DNA of 48,175 nucleotides from Comamonas terrae (GCF_001544075.1 NZ_BCNT01000022.1:1-48175); one strand, 5' to 3'; positions 1-8,778 are shown, counted from the first letter of the stretch. Made by a program: numbers and translations. Notes: generated from the sequence alone by a model not told the origin.

Positions 1-248
1 AATTCTTGTTCTCAAAATTTGTATACAAGTCATGTGGACAAAATCTAGGTGTTCTCCCTAGCGCATGTGCAAGGCCCGCAGGTTCGGGCACCCGGGGCTT
101 GGTGGTGTGCAGGCGAAAAGGGCGCCTGCTCCCGATCTTCAGCAACTGCCGGCATTGCGTGCTATCACTGTTGCCGGCGCGGAGAAATCCATCGGCGCCC
201 CGGTCCAGTTGATGGGGCCGCACCCCGCTCGCATAGAATCGACCGAAT
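1..248. other. Upstream region of the GntR gene, no gene seen
   Basis: No convincing gene is visible; the short open frames here lack family resemblance and overlap each other. The region holds a perfect 10-bp palindrome at 19-28 (listed separately) and, close to the GntR start, a -10-like TAGAAT at 234-239 with a TTGATG at 209-214 (19-base spacing, longer than usual). The left edge is cut by the window, so a divergent neighbour may lie outside. Confidence 0.6.
19..28. promoter_or_regulatory. TTGTATACAA palindrome, likely GntR/FCD operator
   Basis: TTGTATACAA is a perfect 10-bp inverted repeat. Palindromes of this form (a TTGTA/TACAA or GTATAC core) are typical operators of FadR/VanR-like GntR regulators, and the first gene of the window encodes one. 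It lies 220 bases before that gene, so it may serve a divergent promoter outside the window rather than autoregulation. That it is bound by this regulator is inference. Confidence 0.55.
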
Positions 249-950
249 ATGGGTACTCCAGTCATCACCAAGGCCAAGATCGCCGAGCGCCTCATAGAGT
301 CGATTCTGACCGCCAAGCTCCGTCCGGGAGAGCGGCTGGGCGAGCAGGACATCGCGGACTTGTTCCAGGTCAGCCGTACCCTGGTGCGCGAGGCCTTGAT
401 GCATTTGCAGACCCGCGGTTTCGTGGAGGTCCGCCCGCGGGTGGGCTGGTATGTCGCCGAGCCCTCGTTCGATGAAGCGCGTGAAACCTATGCGGCGCGG
501 CGCGTTGTGGAGCCCGGCATGCTGCGCGATGCGGGCAAGCCGCTGCAGGCGACGCTGAAGCGCCTGCGCAAGCATATTGCGGACGAGCGCGAGGCCATTG
601 CCAGCGGCGATGCGGCAGCCCGCAGCTGGCTGCTGGCCGATTTCCATATCTGCCTGGCCGAGTGCCTGGGCAACCGCTTCCTGACCTCCATGATGGTCGA
701 CCTCTCGGCGCGCACGACCCTGGTTTCGGAGCTGTACCAGTCGAAGACCGAGGCCAAGGTCTTCAATGACGATCACGCAGCCATCGTCGAGGCGCTGGCC
801 GAGGGCGACAACGCGCGGGCGGAGCAACTGATGATCGCGCATATCGACGCCCTGGCATCGCGGCTGGATGAAAGCCTGGTCGGCCGCGGCGGCGCGCGCA
901 ACCGCCTGCGCTCCATCCTGGCGCCCGAAGACCCGGCTTCCAGCAAATAG
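249..950 (+). CDS. GntR family transcriptional regulator, FCD (FadR/VanR) subfamily
   Basis: A 233-residue DNA-binding regulator. Residues about 8-75 form the winged helix-turn-helix (RPGERLGEQDIADLFQVSRT then VREALMHLQTRGFVEVRPRVGWYV). Residues about 90-215 form the all-helical FCD ligand domain, with the expected metal-site pattern: Asp and His in LADFHICLAE, His in DDHAAIVEAL and His in MIAHIDAL. Such regulators usually repress catabolic or transport genes and are released by an organic acid; the ligand cannot be read here. No Shine-Dalgarno precedes the ATG, but TAGAAT ends ten bases before it, so a leaderless transcript is plausible. The LrgA/LrgB pair follows in the same direction, 122 bases downstream, and is one possible target. 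Confidence 0.9.
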   Translation: MGTPVITKAKIAERLIESILTAKLRPGERLGEQDIADLFQVSRTLVREALMHLQTRGFVEVRPRVGWYVAEPSFDEARETYAARRVVEPGMLRDAGKPLQATLKRLRKHIADEREAIASGDAAARSWLLADFHICLAECLGNRFLTSMMVDLSARTTLVSELYQSKTEAKVFNDDHAAIVEALAEGDNARAEQLMIAHIDALASRLDESLVGRGGARNRLRSILAPEDPASSK

Positions 951-1072
951 CGCTTCCGAAGCCGGTGAACTCGGGGTAGGGTGGCTTAGCTGGAGCGCAC
1001 GCAGCCGAAGGGCATGGCTTGCAGCGCATGGCGTCCGCAACCATTTTCCCGAACCTGAAAGGTCCCGATCCC

Positions 1073-1447
1073 ATGCAGGCATTGCAAGGAATGACTTGGC
1101 TCCTGGTGCTGCAGCTCACCGGCGAAGCCCTGGCCCATCTGTTCAATCTGCCGTTCCCGGGGCCGGTCGTGGGCATGCTGCTGCTCGTGATATCGCTGCA
1201 GTTCCATCGCGTGCGCGAGCCGGTGCATGCGGCGGCCAGCTATCTGCTGTCGCATCTGTCGCTGCTGTTCGTGCCGGTAGGCGTGGGCGTGATCACCCAT
1301 CTGGATCTGCTGCGCGACTACGGGCTCAAGCTGATGCTGGTCATCGCGCTGTCCACCTGGGCCGGCATGGCCGTCACGGTGCTGCTGGTGCGCGGCTTGA
1401 TGCGCGGCCAGCCCGAAGCCAGGAAGGAGGGGGCCCGCGATGCCTGA
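1073..1447 (+). CDS. LrgA/CidA family holin-like membrane protein
   Basis: A 124-residue inner-membrane protein of the CidA/LrgA family, small holin-like proteins linked to control of murein hydrolase activity and, in some bacteria, to export of pyruvate or glycolate-type metabolites. Four hydrophobic segments are visible, including the family-typical run around FPGPVVGMLLLVISL. The start at 1073 is preferred over the upstream TTG (1019) and ATG (1028) because AAAGGT lies at suitable distance and the first residues match family members. It overlaps the next gene by 8 bases, showing translational coupling with the LrgB partner. Whether it works in autolysis or in metabolite export is not shown by the sequence. 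Confidence 0.9.
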   Translation: MQALQGMTWLLVLQLTGEALAHLFNLPFPGPVVGMLLLVISLQFHRVREPVHAAASYLLSHLSLLFVPVGVGVITHLDLLRDYGLKLMLVIALSTWAGMAVTVLLVRGLMRGQPEARKEGARDA

Positions 1448-2165
1448 TTTTGTCCAGCTCTGGGTCTATCTTTCGTCCGCGCCGCTGTTCGGGCTCACCG
1501 CCACCCTGGCCGTCTATGTGGTTGCGCATGCGCTGTATGTGCGCTCCGGCCAGGCACCCTGGGCCAACCCGGTGCTGTGGTCCGTGGTGGTGCTGGGCAC
1601 GGCGCTGCTGGTCACGCAGGTACCGTATCCCACGTATTTTGCCGGCGCCCAGTTCATTCACTTCCTGCTGGGGCCCGCCGTTGTCGCGCTGGGGTTTCCG
1701 CTGTGGGAGCGGCGCGTGGAGCTGCAGCGCAACTGGGGGCGTTTTCTGGTGGCGGCGCTGGCCGGAGGCGCCACGGCCGCCATCGTCGCCGTGGGCCTGG
1801 GCTGGGCCGTGGGCCTGCCGCCGGAAGTGCTGCGCTCGCTGGCACCCAAGTCCGTCACGGCGCCCGTGGCCATGGGCGTGGCGGAGAAGATCGGCGGCGT
1901 TCCGGCGCTGGCCGCCGTGTTTGCAGTGCTGACGGGCCTGATAGGCGCACTGTCCGCGCGCAGTCTGTTCCGGATCCTGCGTATCGGTACCAGCGACGTG
2001 GAATGGGTGGCGCGTGGCTTCGGCCTGGGTACGGTGTCGCACGGCATTGGCGCCGCGCGGGCGCTGCAGGTGAATGCCGATGCCGGAGCCTATGCCGGCC
2101 TGGCGCTGAGCCTGCAGGTACTGCTGGCGGCGCTGCTGATGCCGCTGGCGGCACGCTGGTTCTAG
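1440..2165 (+). CDS. LrgB family antiholin-like / carbon-export membrane protein
   Basis: A 241-residue polytopic membrane protein of the LrgB family, related to plant PLGG1 glycolate/glycerate transporter. Characteristic stretches are FLLGPAVVALGFPLW and the conserved LRSLAPKSVTAPVAM near residue 140, followed by GTVSHGIGAARAL. The length is usual for the family. It starts inside the end of the LrgA-like gene, so the two are one operon; the pair probably forms a membrane complex. A strong terminator lies 25 bases after the stop codon. With the GntR gene upstream, control by an organic acid signal is plausible but inferred. Confidence 0.92.
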   Translation: MPDFVQLWVYLSSAPLFGLTATLAVYVVAHALYVRSGQAPWANPVLWSVVVLGTALLVTQVPYPTYFAGAQFIHFLLGPAVVALGFPLWERRVELQRNWGRFLVAALAGGATAAIVAVGLGWAVGLPPEVLRSLAPKSVTAPVAMGVAEKIGGVPALAAVFAVLTGLIGALSARSLFRILRIGTSDVEWVARGFGLGTVSHGIGAARALQVNADAGAYAGLALSLQVLLAALLMPLAARWF

Positions 2166-2190
2166 GCTGCGCCGGAACGCCCCGGCAAGA

Positions 2191-2226
2191 AAAAAGGGTG
2201 CAGCCCTTCGGAAGCGCACCCTTTTT
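2191..2226. terminator. Bidirectional Rho-independent terminator between lrgB-like and fusA
   Basis: An 11-bp inverted repeat (AAAAAGGGTGC, 14-base loop, GCACCCTTTTT) sits exactly between the convergent lrgB-like and EF-G genes. A-run and T-run flanks make it usable on both strands. Confidence 0.9.
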
Positions 2227-2229
2227 CGC

Positions 2230-4284
2230 TCAAGCCGCCACCAGCTCGGCCACGGCCTGCGGCGCCACCTGGTAGCCGTCGAACTGCATGGTGTACTGCG
2301 CGCGGCCCGATGAAAGCGCGCGCAGCGTACCGATGTAGCCGAACATTTCCTTGAGTGGCACCAGTGCATCGACCACCGTGGCCGTGCCGCGCAGCTCATG
2401 CCCGCGCACCTGGCCGCGGCGGCGGTGCAGGTCGCCGATCACGTCGCCCAGGTACTCGGTGGGCGTGATCACCTCCACGGCCATCACCGGCTCCAGCAGC
2501 TGCGGCCCGGCCTTGGCGAAGGCATCGCGCAGCGCATGGCCTGCGGCCAGCTCGAAGACCATGGCCGAGGAGTCGCGCTCGTGGAACGCCCCGTCGACCA
2601 GCACGGCGCGGAAGTCCACGGCCGGGTATCCCGAAGCCGGGCCGGCCTCGGCCATGCGCCGGATGCCGGCCTCCACCGCGGGAATGAACTCGCGCGGGAT
2701 CGCGCCGCCGACGATGCGGCTTTCAAATTGCACGCCCGCGCCGCGCTCCAGAGGCTCCAGGCGCAGCGTCAGCTGCGCGAACTGGCCGGGGCCGCCGGTC
2801 TGCTTCCTGTGCACATGCGTCAGCTCCGCCTCCCTTGCAATGGTTTCGCGGTAGGCCACCTGCGGGCGGCCCACCACCACATCCACGCCGAAGCGCTCGT
2901 GCAGCTTGTGCACGGCAACCTCCAGCTGCAGCTCGCCCATGCCGGACAGAATGGTCTGGCCGGACTCTTCGTCCTGGCGCAGGCGCAGGCTCGGGTCTTC
3001 GCGCAGCATGGCCTGCAGTGCCCTGGACAGGCCCTGCTGGTCGGCCTTGGTGCGCGGCTCCAGCGCCAGGTGGATCACCGGCTCCGGCACGGCAATGGAT
3101 TCCAGCTGCACCGGGTGCTTCGGGTCGCTCAGGGTGTGGCCCGTGAGCGTGTCCTGGAAACCGACCACGCCCGCGATCTCGCCCGCCACCAGTTCGTCGC
3201 GTTCCACATGCTTGTCGGCATGCACTTCATAGAGGCGGGCTGCACGTTCCATGCGCCCGGTGCTGGTGTTGAGCAGGCTGTCCCCGCGCCGCAGCCGGCC
3301 CGCATACAGGCGCACGAAGACCATGCTGCCGTGCTCGTCGGCCACCACCTTGAAGGCCAGGGCCGCGAGGGGCTCGCCGGCGAGATCCGTGGTCGTGCCT
3401 TCGCGCTCGCCGGGGGCGGGTAGCCAGTCGACCACCGCGTCCAGCAGCGGCTCGACACCGCGGTTGCGGAAGGCCGAGCCCGCGAGCACCGGTACGAAGG
3501 CGCGCTTGCGCACGCCCGCGCGGATGCAGCTCAGCAGCAATTCCACCGAAGGCTCCTCGCCGCGCAACCAGGTCTCCAGGGCCTCGTCGTCCTGCTCGAC
3601 CACGGCTTCGAGCAGGCGCGCGCGGGCCGCCTGGGCGGGCTCCAGGAGTTCGGCGGGGATGGCGGCCTCCTGCACCGGCTGCGATGCATCGTCGCGCTCC
3701 CACAGCAGCGCGCGCATGCGCACCAGGTCCACGACGCCGCGGAACCCTGCCTCGGCGCCTATGGGCAGATGCACGGGAATGGCCTGCACGCCCAGGCGCT
3801 CGCGCATGCTGTCGACCACCTGGTCGAAGCGTGCGCCCACGCGGTCGAGCTTGTTGACGAAGGCAATGCGCGGCACCTCGTGGCGGTCCGCCAGGCGCCA
3901 GTTGGTCTCGGTCTGCGGCTCCACGCCGGCCACGCCGTCGAGCACCACCACGGCGCCGTCGAGCACGCGCAGCGCGCGCCCCACCTCGATGTTGAAGTCG
4001 ATGTGGCCGGGCGTGTCGATCAGGTTGATCTGCACGCCGCGCCAGTGCACGGTGGTGGCGGCGCTGTTGATGGTGATGCCGCGCCGGCGTTCCTCGGGAT
4101 CGAAGTCCATATGGGCGGCACCGTCGTGCACTTCGCCCATGCGGTGGCTCTCGCCCGTGTAGAAGAGGATGCGTTCGCTGGTCGTGGTCTTGCCCGCGTC
4201 CACATGGGCAATGATGCCGATGTTGCGGATGCCGGGGCGGCCCGTGCCGGGGCGGCCGAGGCTGTTGTTGCTGGGGCGGTTCAT
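2230..4284 (-). CDS. fusA: Translation elongation factor G, paralogue outside the str operon
   Basis: A 684-residue GTPase of the EF-G family, which moves tRNAs and mRNA through the ribosome and helps recycle ribosomes. G1 is [10 protein letters not shown] at residues 26-35, switch I is [14 protein letters not shown]3 is DTPGH and G4 is NKLD. All five EF-G domains appear present at near-normal length. No rpsL, rpsG or tuf is adjacent, so this is not the str-operon copy; many Comamonadaceae carry two fusA genes. Substitutions such as NKLDR for the usual NKMDR, and many acidic and Arg-rich stretches, fit a diverged second copy. It is preceded by an unusually long leader (4285-4934) that contains a minus-strand terminator. 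The role relative to the main EF-G (stress, recycling, fusidic-acid tolerance) cannot be told. Confidence 0.93.
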   Translation of the reverse strand: MNRPSNNSLGRPGTGRPGIRNIGIIAHVDAGKTTTSERILFYTGESHRMGEVHDGAAHMDFDPEERRRGITINSAATTVHWRGVQINLIDTPGHIDFNIEVGRALRVLDGAVVVLDGVAGVEPQTETNWRLADRHEVPRIAFVNKLDRVGARFDQVVDSMRERLGVQAIPVHLPIGAEAGFRGVVDLVRMRALLWERDDASQPVQEAAIPAELLEPAQAARARLLEAVVEQDDEALETWLRGEEPSVELLLSCIRAGVRKRAFVPVLAGSAFRNRGVEPLLDAVVDWLPAPGEREGTTTDLAGEPLAALAFKVVADEHGSMVFVRLYAGRLRRGDSLLNTSTGRMERAARLYEVHADKHVERDELVAGEIAGVVGFQDTLTGHTLSDPKHPVQLESIAVPEPVIHLALEPRTKADQQGLSRALQAMLREDPSLRLRQDEESGQTILSGMGELQLEVAVHKLHERFGVDVVVGRPQVAYRETIAREAELTHVHRKQTGGPGQFAQLTLRLEPLERGAGVQFESRIVGGAIPREFIPAVEAGIRRMAEAGPASGYPAVDFRAVLVDGAFHERDSSAMVFELAAGHALRDAFAKAGPQLLEPVMAVEVITPTEYLGDVIGDLHRRRGQVRGHELRGTATVVDALVPLKEMFGYIGTLRALSSGRAQYTMQFDGYQVAPQAVAELVAA

Positions 4285-4478
4285 GGTGACTCTTTCCGGA
4301 CCCTTCGCGGGTCCACATATCGGGGAGGAGGGAGCCGCCCCGGCATGGATTCACCGGAGCGGGCTCAGCAGGGAGTGAGGCGGCCGGAACGCGGGCGCAC
4401 GCGCACGCATCCCACGTTCCGGCGGGCGGAAATCGTGGCGATCAGCTTGTCGTACGTGCGTGTGAACATGAGGAAAAC

Positions 4479-4515
4479 CAAAAAACAAAACCCCGGAAGA
4501 CCATGCCTGCCGGGG
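4479..4515 (-). terminator. Terminator or attenuator upstream of the EF-G paralogue
   Basis: Read on the minus strand: CCCCGG, 13-base loop, CCGGGG, followed by TTTTGTTTTTT. It lies 195 bases before the fusA start codon and points toward it. No plausible gene ends just before it, so it may terminate the leader conditionally. Confidence 0.6.
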
Positions 4516-4729
4516 TGGGGTGCCGGAAGGTCATCGCCTTCCGACTGCCATCGAAAGGACGCAGCTATGCAGCGAACGAGACTTGGAGGGCGTTGAACTT
4601 GAACATGCGGTCATTGTCCGGCAACGGAGTGCCCTGACTGGGAGTAGGGCCGGATCGCGGGGCGGACCGCAACGGGAGGATGCCGCAGGCCGGGCCTGCA
4701 GGTATGTCCGCTTGGGAGATATTGTTTTG

Positions 4730-4788
4730 ATAGCTGCCAGCGCTTGATGGTTGAGCGTTTGAACGCTGTCTGACTGCTATTTTTTTTG
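4730..4788. repeat. ATAGCTG...GCGCTTGATGG-type intergenic repeat
   Basis: The segment begins ATAGCTGCCAGCGCTTGATG and ends in a T-run (TGCTATTTTTTTT). Its shape, ATAGCTG plus a GCGCTTGATGG core plus a terminal GCTATTTTT, is a form I recognise from intergenic regions of Comamonadaceae. A degenerate copy occurs at 28321-28375 and a possible one inside hrpA at 15833-15880. Confidence 0.5.
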
Positions 4789-4943
4789 CGCCGCGTGGCC
4801 CGCCATGCCTTTTCGCGATGGGCATTTGCCCGCAAACAGGCGGCATTCGGGCAAGGGCAGATGGTTTCTGCGTTAACTTCCGGTGCAATGCCTCGGTACG
4901 GAGGCTCGGATTCGACTGAAATTTCCCCGGAAGGATGCATATC

Positions 4944-5741
4944 GTGCACAAGCGTTTTCTTGTCAAAGCCCTGGCGGCCGCGGCTTTTCTGCCGGCCGCG
5001 CTGCTGGCCCAGGCCCAGGAGCTGAAGGTGACCATCGGCGTGACCTCGGGGCCTCACGCCCAGATTGCCGAGGTGGCGCGGCAGGTCGCGGCCCGGCAGG
5101 GACTCAAGGTCAGGCTCGTGGAGTTCGGCGACTTCATCCAGCCCAATGCCGCGCTGGTGGCCGGCGACATCGATGCCAACATCTACCAGCACCAGCCGTT
5201 CCTCGATGCCCAGAACAAGGATCGCGGCTACAAGCTCGTGCCCGTGGCCAAGGCCGTGAACCAGCAGATGGGCGTGTACTCGAAGAAGGTCGGGAACCTG
5301 AACGAGCTCAAGAGCGGCGCGCGCGTGGGCATTCCCAACGATCCCACCAACGGCTCGCGCGCGCTCATGGTGCTGGCCAAGCAGGGGCTGATCACGCTCA
5401 AGGGCGATGCCGGCGCACGCGCCTCCGTGCTGGACATCACCGCCAACCCCAGGAAGCTGCGCTTCGTGGAACTGGAAGCCGCCCAGCTCGCCCGCGCGCT
5501 CGACGATCTGGATGCCGCCGCGGTCAACAGCAGCTATGCAGTGGCCGCGGGCCTGTCGCCGCAGGGCGACTCACTGGCGCTGGAGGATGTGAACACGCCC
5601 TATGTGACGGTGCTCATCGTCACGCGTGCCGGCCATGAAAAGGACAAGGGCCTGCAGGCCTTCGTGAAGGCCTACCAGTCGCCGGAAGTCAAGGCCTTCG
5701 TGGACAAGACCTTCAAGGGCGCCTACACCGTTGCCTGGTAA
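4944..5741 (+). CDS. metQ: MetQ/NlpA family methionine-type substrate-binding protein
   Basis: A 265-residue periplasmic binding protein of the NLPA family that delivers D/L-methionine, or related amino acids, to a MetNI-type ABC importer. Family signatures are KVTIGVTSGPHAQIAE, EFGDFIQPNAALVAGDIDAN with YQHQPFLD, and GIPNDPTNGSRAL. GTG at 4944 is chosen over ATG at 4935 because GGAAGG touches the ATG but sits nine bases before the GTG. The N-terminus is a Sec signal peptide (KALAAAAFLPAALLAQAQ) without a lipobox cysteine, unlike most MetQ lipoproteins, so it is probably soluble in the periplasm. No metN or metI gene is in the window; it is an orphan here. Confidence 0.85.
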   Translation: MHKRFLVKALAAAAFLPAALLAQAQELKVTIGVTSGPHAQIAEVARQVAARQGLKVRLVEFGDFIQPNAALVAGDIDANIYQHQPFLDAQNKDRGYKLVPVAKAVNQQMGVYSKKVGNLNELKSGARVGIPNDPTNGSRALMVLAKQGLITLKGDAGARASVLDITANPRKLRFVELEAAQLARALDDLDAAAVNSSYAVAAGLSPQGDSLALEDVNTPYVTVLIVTRAGHEKDKGLQAFVKAYQSPEVKAFVDKTFKGAYTVAW

Positions 5742-5745
5742 GACC

Positions 5746-6846
5746 ATGAACATGCCCTGGAACCGCCTGGACGCCGACCTGTTCGAGCGCGCGCAGGCCT
5801 TGCTCGACGAGGAATGGCTGGCGCGCGACGCCGACCTGGCGCCCCTGCTGCCCGTGGTGCTGGAGCGCGGCGTGGGCCAGGACTGGCACAAGGCGGGCAC
5901 TTTCCGCCACCATCTGGCAGGCGTGGCCCGCTCGCTGGCCCTGTGGCGCCAGCCCAGGGACATACGCCTGCTGGGCCTGCTGCACAGCGTGTACGGCAAT
6001 GCCTTTGTCGACCTGGTCAAGTTCGATGCGGGCAGCGAGCGCGGCCGCATGCAGGCCCTGATCGGGGAAGCGGCCGAGCATCTGGTCTACCTGTTCTGCA
6101 CCATGAGCCGCACGCAGTTCGTGCAGAAGCTGCTGGCCGGCGAGCTTGCGGCCGACGGCAGCATGACGCTGCACAGGAACGGCCCCGAGCCGCGCCAGAC
6201 GATCACGCTCACGCCTTATGAAGTGGCAGCCTTCGCCATCGTCAGCATGGCCGACAGCATGGAGCAGTGGTTCAGCTGGCAGGAGGACATTTATTCGCGG
6301 TTCCCCCATGTGGACGGCACGCGCCAGCAGAGCGTGCACTGGGCGGCGTCGCTATGGCCCGGGCCCATGCGCCCCAGCAGCCGCATGCTCGGCCAGATCG
6401 CGGGGCTGGGCCTGGCGCTGCAGCACCCGGGCCTGCGGGAGCAACTGCCGCTGCCACCGGTATTCGGCCACTGCAGCCAGGCGCTGGATGCGGGGGCGGA
6501 AGCGGCTGCCGTGGCACTGTACTGGTCCGTGGTCCAGCTCGACCAGCCCCTGGTGGATGCCGATGCCGCAATCGCCACGCTGGAGCAGGCCGTGCGCCTG
6601 AACCCCTGGGTGGGCGAGCCGCAGATGGTGCTGGCCCAGCTTTACCTGGGTGCAGGCCGCGACGCCGAGGCGGCGCTGGCGGCCGAAAGCGCGCTGCAGT
6701 GCTTCAGCGCCTGGGGCAATGCCTGGGACAAGCGCGTGCAGTGGGATGCCTGGATCGCCTGGACGCGCATTCTGCTGCAGTCGGCCAGGGAGGGTTCCTG
6801 GCCGCAGCGGCTGGACAAGCTCAACAACATCGCACTGAAGCAGTGA
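5746..6846 (+). CDS. DUF6817-like (HD-like) protein with TPR-like C-terminus
   Basis: A 366-residue cytoplasmic protein. The N-terminal half (residues about 15-170) resembles DUF6817, an HD-like helical domain: TFRHHLAGVARSLALW, then LLGLLHSVYGN, with His pairs that could bind metal. Residues about 260-340 contain TPR-like helices (AIATLEQAVRLNPWVGEPQM, AALAAESALQCF). There is no signal peptide or membrane segment. The ATG is four bases after the metQ stop codon, so the two genes are probably co-transcribed, which hints at a shared physiological setting without giving a function. The enzymatic role, if any, is unknown. Confidence 0.7.
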   Translation: MNMPWNRLDADLFERAQALLDEEWLARDADLAPLLPVVLERGVGQDWHKAGTFRHHLAGVARSLALWRQPRDIRLLGLLHSVYGNAFVDLVKFDAGSERGRMQALIGEAAEHLVYLFCTMSRTQFVQKLLAGELAADGSMTLHRNGPEPRQTITLTPYEVAAFAIVSMADSMEQWFSWQEDIYSRFPHVDGTRQQSVHWAASLWPGPMRPSSRMLGQIAGLGLALQHPGLREQLPLPPVFGHCSQALDAGAEAAAVALYWSVVQLDQPLVDADAAIATLEQAVRLNPWVGEPQMVLAQLYLGAGRDAEAALAAESALQCFSAWGNAWDKRVQWDAWIAWTRILLQSAREGSWPQRLDKLNNIALKQ

Positions 6847-6873
6847 GCGCGAGGGAGTGAATCCTCGTCAATG

Positions 6874-6909
6874 AAAAAGGCCTGGCACCTTGCGGCGACA
6901 GGCCTTTTT
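6874..6909. terminator. Bidirectional terminator between the DUF6817-like gene and upp
   Basis: AAAAAGGCCTG (6874-6884) pairs perfectly with CAGGCCTTTTT (6899-6909); the A- and T-runs serve both convergent genes. Confidence 0.9.
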
Positions 6910-6929
6910 TGCGTCGAGGAGCGGGCGGC

Positions 6930-7562
6930 TTACTTGGTGCCGAAGATGCGGTCGCCCGCATCGCCCAGGCCGGGCAGGATGTAGCCATGCTCGTTGAGCT
7001 CGCGGTCCACGGCAGCCGTGTAGATGTCCACGTCGGGGTGGGCGGCCTGCAGCGTCTTCACGCCTTCGGGAGCGGCCAGCAGGCACATGAACTTGATGGA
7101 CTTGGGATTGCACTTGTCCTTGAGCTGCTGCACGGCGGCGACGGCCGAGTTGCCCGTGGCCAGCATGGGATCGACGACGATGGCGTCGCGCTCGCTCATG
7201 TTCTCGGGCATCTTGAAATAGTACTCGACGGGCTTGAGCGTCTCGGGGTCGCGGTACAGGCCGATATGGCCGATGCGCGCGCCCGGCACCACGTTGAGCA
7301 TGCCGTCCAGGAAGCCGTTGCCTGCGCGCAGGATGGAGACCAGCACCAGCTTCTTGCCGTCGATGACCTTGCCGGTCATGGTTTCCAGCGGGGTCTCGAT
7401 CTCGATGTCCGAGAGCGGCATGTCGCGCGTGATCTCGTAGGCCATCAGCGTGGACAGCTCGCCGAGCATGCGGCGGAAGCTGTTGGTGCTGGCTTCCTTG
7501 CGGCGCATCAGCGTGAGTTTGTGTTGGACCAGCGGATGGTCGATCAGGTGCAAAGTGCTCAT
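6930..7562 (-). CDS. upp: Uracil phosphoribosyltransferase
   Basis: A 210-residue cytosolic enzyme of pyrimidine salvage, converting uracil and PRPP to UMP and pyrophosphate. The PRPP-binding loop is [11 protein letters not shown], and the conserved [14 protein letters not shown] and the C-terminal [18 protein letters not shown] for uracil binding are intact. The length matches the E. coli enzyme closely. The ATG lacks a clear Shine-Dalgarno. The dehydratase gene lies 66 bases upstream on the same strand, so read-through from it is possible. The terminator at 6874-6909 ends the transcript. Confidence 0.96.
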   Translation of the reverse strand: MSTLHLIDHPLVQHKLTLMRRKEASTNSFRRMLGELSTLMAYEITRDMPLSDIEIETPLETMTGKVIDGKKLVLVSILRAGNGFLDGMLNVVPGARIGHIGLYRDPETLKPVEYYFKMPENMSERDAIVVDPMLATGNSAVAAVQQLKDKCNPKSIKFMCLLAAPEGVKTLQAAHPDVDIYTAAVDRELNEHGYILPGLGDAGDRIFGTK

Positions 7563-7628
7563 GTTCTATGTATTTGCGTTGTTCAGGTCACTACGCGGCG
7601 GCCATGTCGCCGGGACCGGGGCAGGGGA

Positions 7629-8609
7629 TCAGTCGGCCAGAAAGCGCGCGTACCGTTCCAGGTCCACGTTGCCGCCGCTGATCACGATGCCCACACGGGC
7701 GCCCGAGAGCTTGATGCCGCCGTGCAGGGCGCCGGCCAGCGAAAGCGCTCCCGTGGGCTCGACCACGATTTTCATACGTTCCGCGTAAAAGCGCAGGGCC
7801 TGCACCAGTTGTTCATCGGAAACTGTGACTATGTCCTGCACATATTGCCGTATCAGCGCGAACGTGATGTCGCCGGGGGCCTGGGTCTGGGCACCGTCGG
7901 CGATGGTATGAGGGGTATCGATCCTGACGATGTGGCCGGCGCGCAGCGACTGCTGCACGTCGTTGCCGGTCTCGGGCTCCACGCCGTAGACCTTGCACTG
8001 CGGCGCCAGCGCGCGGGCCGACAGCAGGCAGCCCGACAGCAGGCCGCCACCGCCCGTGCAGACGAACAGATAGTCCAGGCCCGGAACGTCCTCCAGCAGC
8101 TCCTTGGCCGTCGTACCCTGGCCGGCGATCACGTCGCGGTGGTTGTAGGGCGGTACCAGCGTCATGCCGCGCTCGCCGGCGAGCTTGGCTGCAATGGCTT
8201 CGCGGTCTTCGGTGAAGCGGTTGTAGGTCACGACCTGGGCGCCATAGCCGCGCGTGGCCGCCATCTTGGATGCGGGCGCGTCCTCGGGCATGACGATGAG
8301 GGCGGGCATGTCCAGGATCTGCGCGGCCAGTGCGATGGCCTGCGCGTGGTTGCCCGATGAAAAGGCCAGTGCGCCGTGCCTGCGCTGCTCGGGGCTGAAC
8401 CGGGCCAGGGCGTTGTAGGCGCCGCGCAGCTTGAAGGCGCCGACGCGCTGCAGGTTCTCGCACTTGAAGAACAGCTGGGCGCCCAGTTTTTCATCGACGG
8501 TGCGGCTGGTGAGCACCGGCGTGCGGTGGGCCACGCCCTTCAAGCGTTCGGCGGCCGCAGCCACATCGTCATAGGTCGGCAGCTGGAGGGGCGAGGTGTT
8601 CATGGTCAT
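7629..8609 (-). CDS. PLP-dependent threonine/serine dehydratase, short form
   Basis: A 326-residue fold-type II PLP enzyme. The PLP lysine is in RVGAFKLRGAYNAL, the SSGNHAQ loop binds substrate carboxylate, and the Gly-rich phosphate loop is CTGGGGLLSG. There is no C-terminal ACT regulatory domain, so it is the short form seen in catabolic threonine deaminases, serine racemases and threo-3-hydroxyaspartate dehydratases, not the isoleucine-pathway IlvA. Two ATGs (8609 and 8603) are possible starts and neither has a clear Shine-Dalgarno. The exact substrate cannot be settled from sequence alone. Confidence 0.85.
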   Translation of the reverse strand: MTMNTSPLQLPTYDDVAAAAERLKGVAHRTPVLTSRTVDEKLGAQLFFKCENLQRVGAFKLRGAYNALARFSPEQRRHGALAFSSGNHAQAIALAAQILDMPALIVMPEDAPASKMAATRGYGAQVVTYNRFTEDREAIAAKLAGERGMTLVPPYNHRDVIAGQGTTAKELLEDVPGLDYLFVCTGGGGLLSGCLLSARALAPQCKVYGVEPETGNDVQQSLRAGHIVRIDTPHTIADGAQTQAPGDITFALIRQYVQDIVTVSDEQLVQALRFYAERMKIVVEPTGALSLAGALHGGIKLSGARVGIVISGGNVDLERYARFLAD

Positions 8610-8737
8610 GGGAGGCCAAGGTTCTGGAGAGCCGGCGGGCATCGCCTGGAAGGAATGAGTGCACCAATCATGATAGCGGGGGGAATCGCAAAAAAGGGCG
8701 TGATGGGCATCGGCGGCGCGCAGAAAATCCGGTCCCT

Positions 8738-8778
8738 CAAAAAAGGACGCCGCTCGCCCGGAACGGGGAGCGGCGTCC
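8738..8778 (-). terminator. Terminator of the zinc-ribbon operon
   Basis: GGACGCCGCTC (8745-8755) and GAGCGGCGTCC (8768-8778) form an 11-bp stem; on the minus strand it is followed by TTTTTTGAGG. It lies 31 bases after the stop codon of the polytopic zinc-ribbon protein. Confidence 0.85.

Larger units (their letters stand above)
4285..4943. other. Long intergenic leader between the EF-G paralogue and metQ-like gene
   Basis: About 650 bases without a convincing gene. Seen on the fusA side: an 8-bp inverted repeat CCGGAACG (4384-4391) / CGTTCCGG (4415-4422), and a minus-strand terminator at 4479-4515. A possible 13-codon minus-strand peptide (4565-4606) lies just before that terminator and ends in VSFAA; its ribosome site is weak. 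A 34-codon minus-strand frame begins just after the terminator but also lacks a ribosome site. An ATAGCTG-type repeat is at 4730-4788. Confidence 0.5.

Noticed and set aside
165..1082. Minus-strand 305-residue frame opposite the GntR gene
   Set aside because: It lies antisense to a clear GntR coding sequence, is Arg/His/Gln-rich without domain character, and has no ribosome site.
4337..4470. Small minus-strand frame (about 34 codons) between the fusA terminator and fusA
   Set aside because: The start is preceded by GGTTTTCCTC without a ribosome site, and the product is Arg-rich without pattern. It more likely belongs to the untranslated leader.
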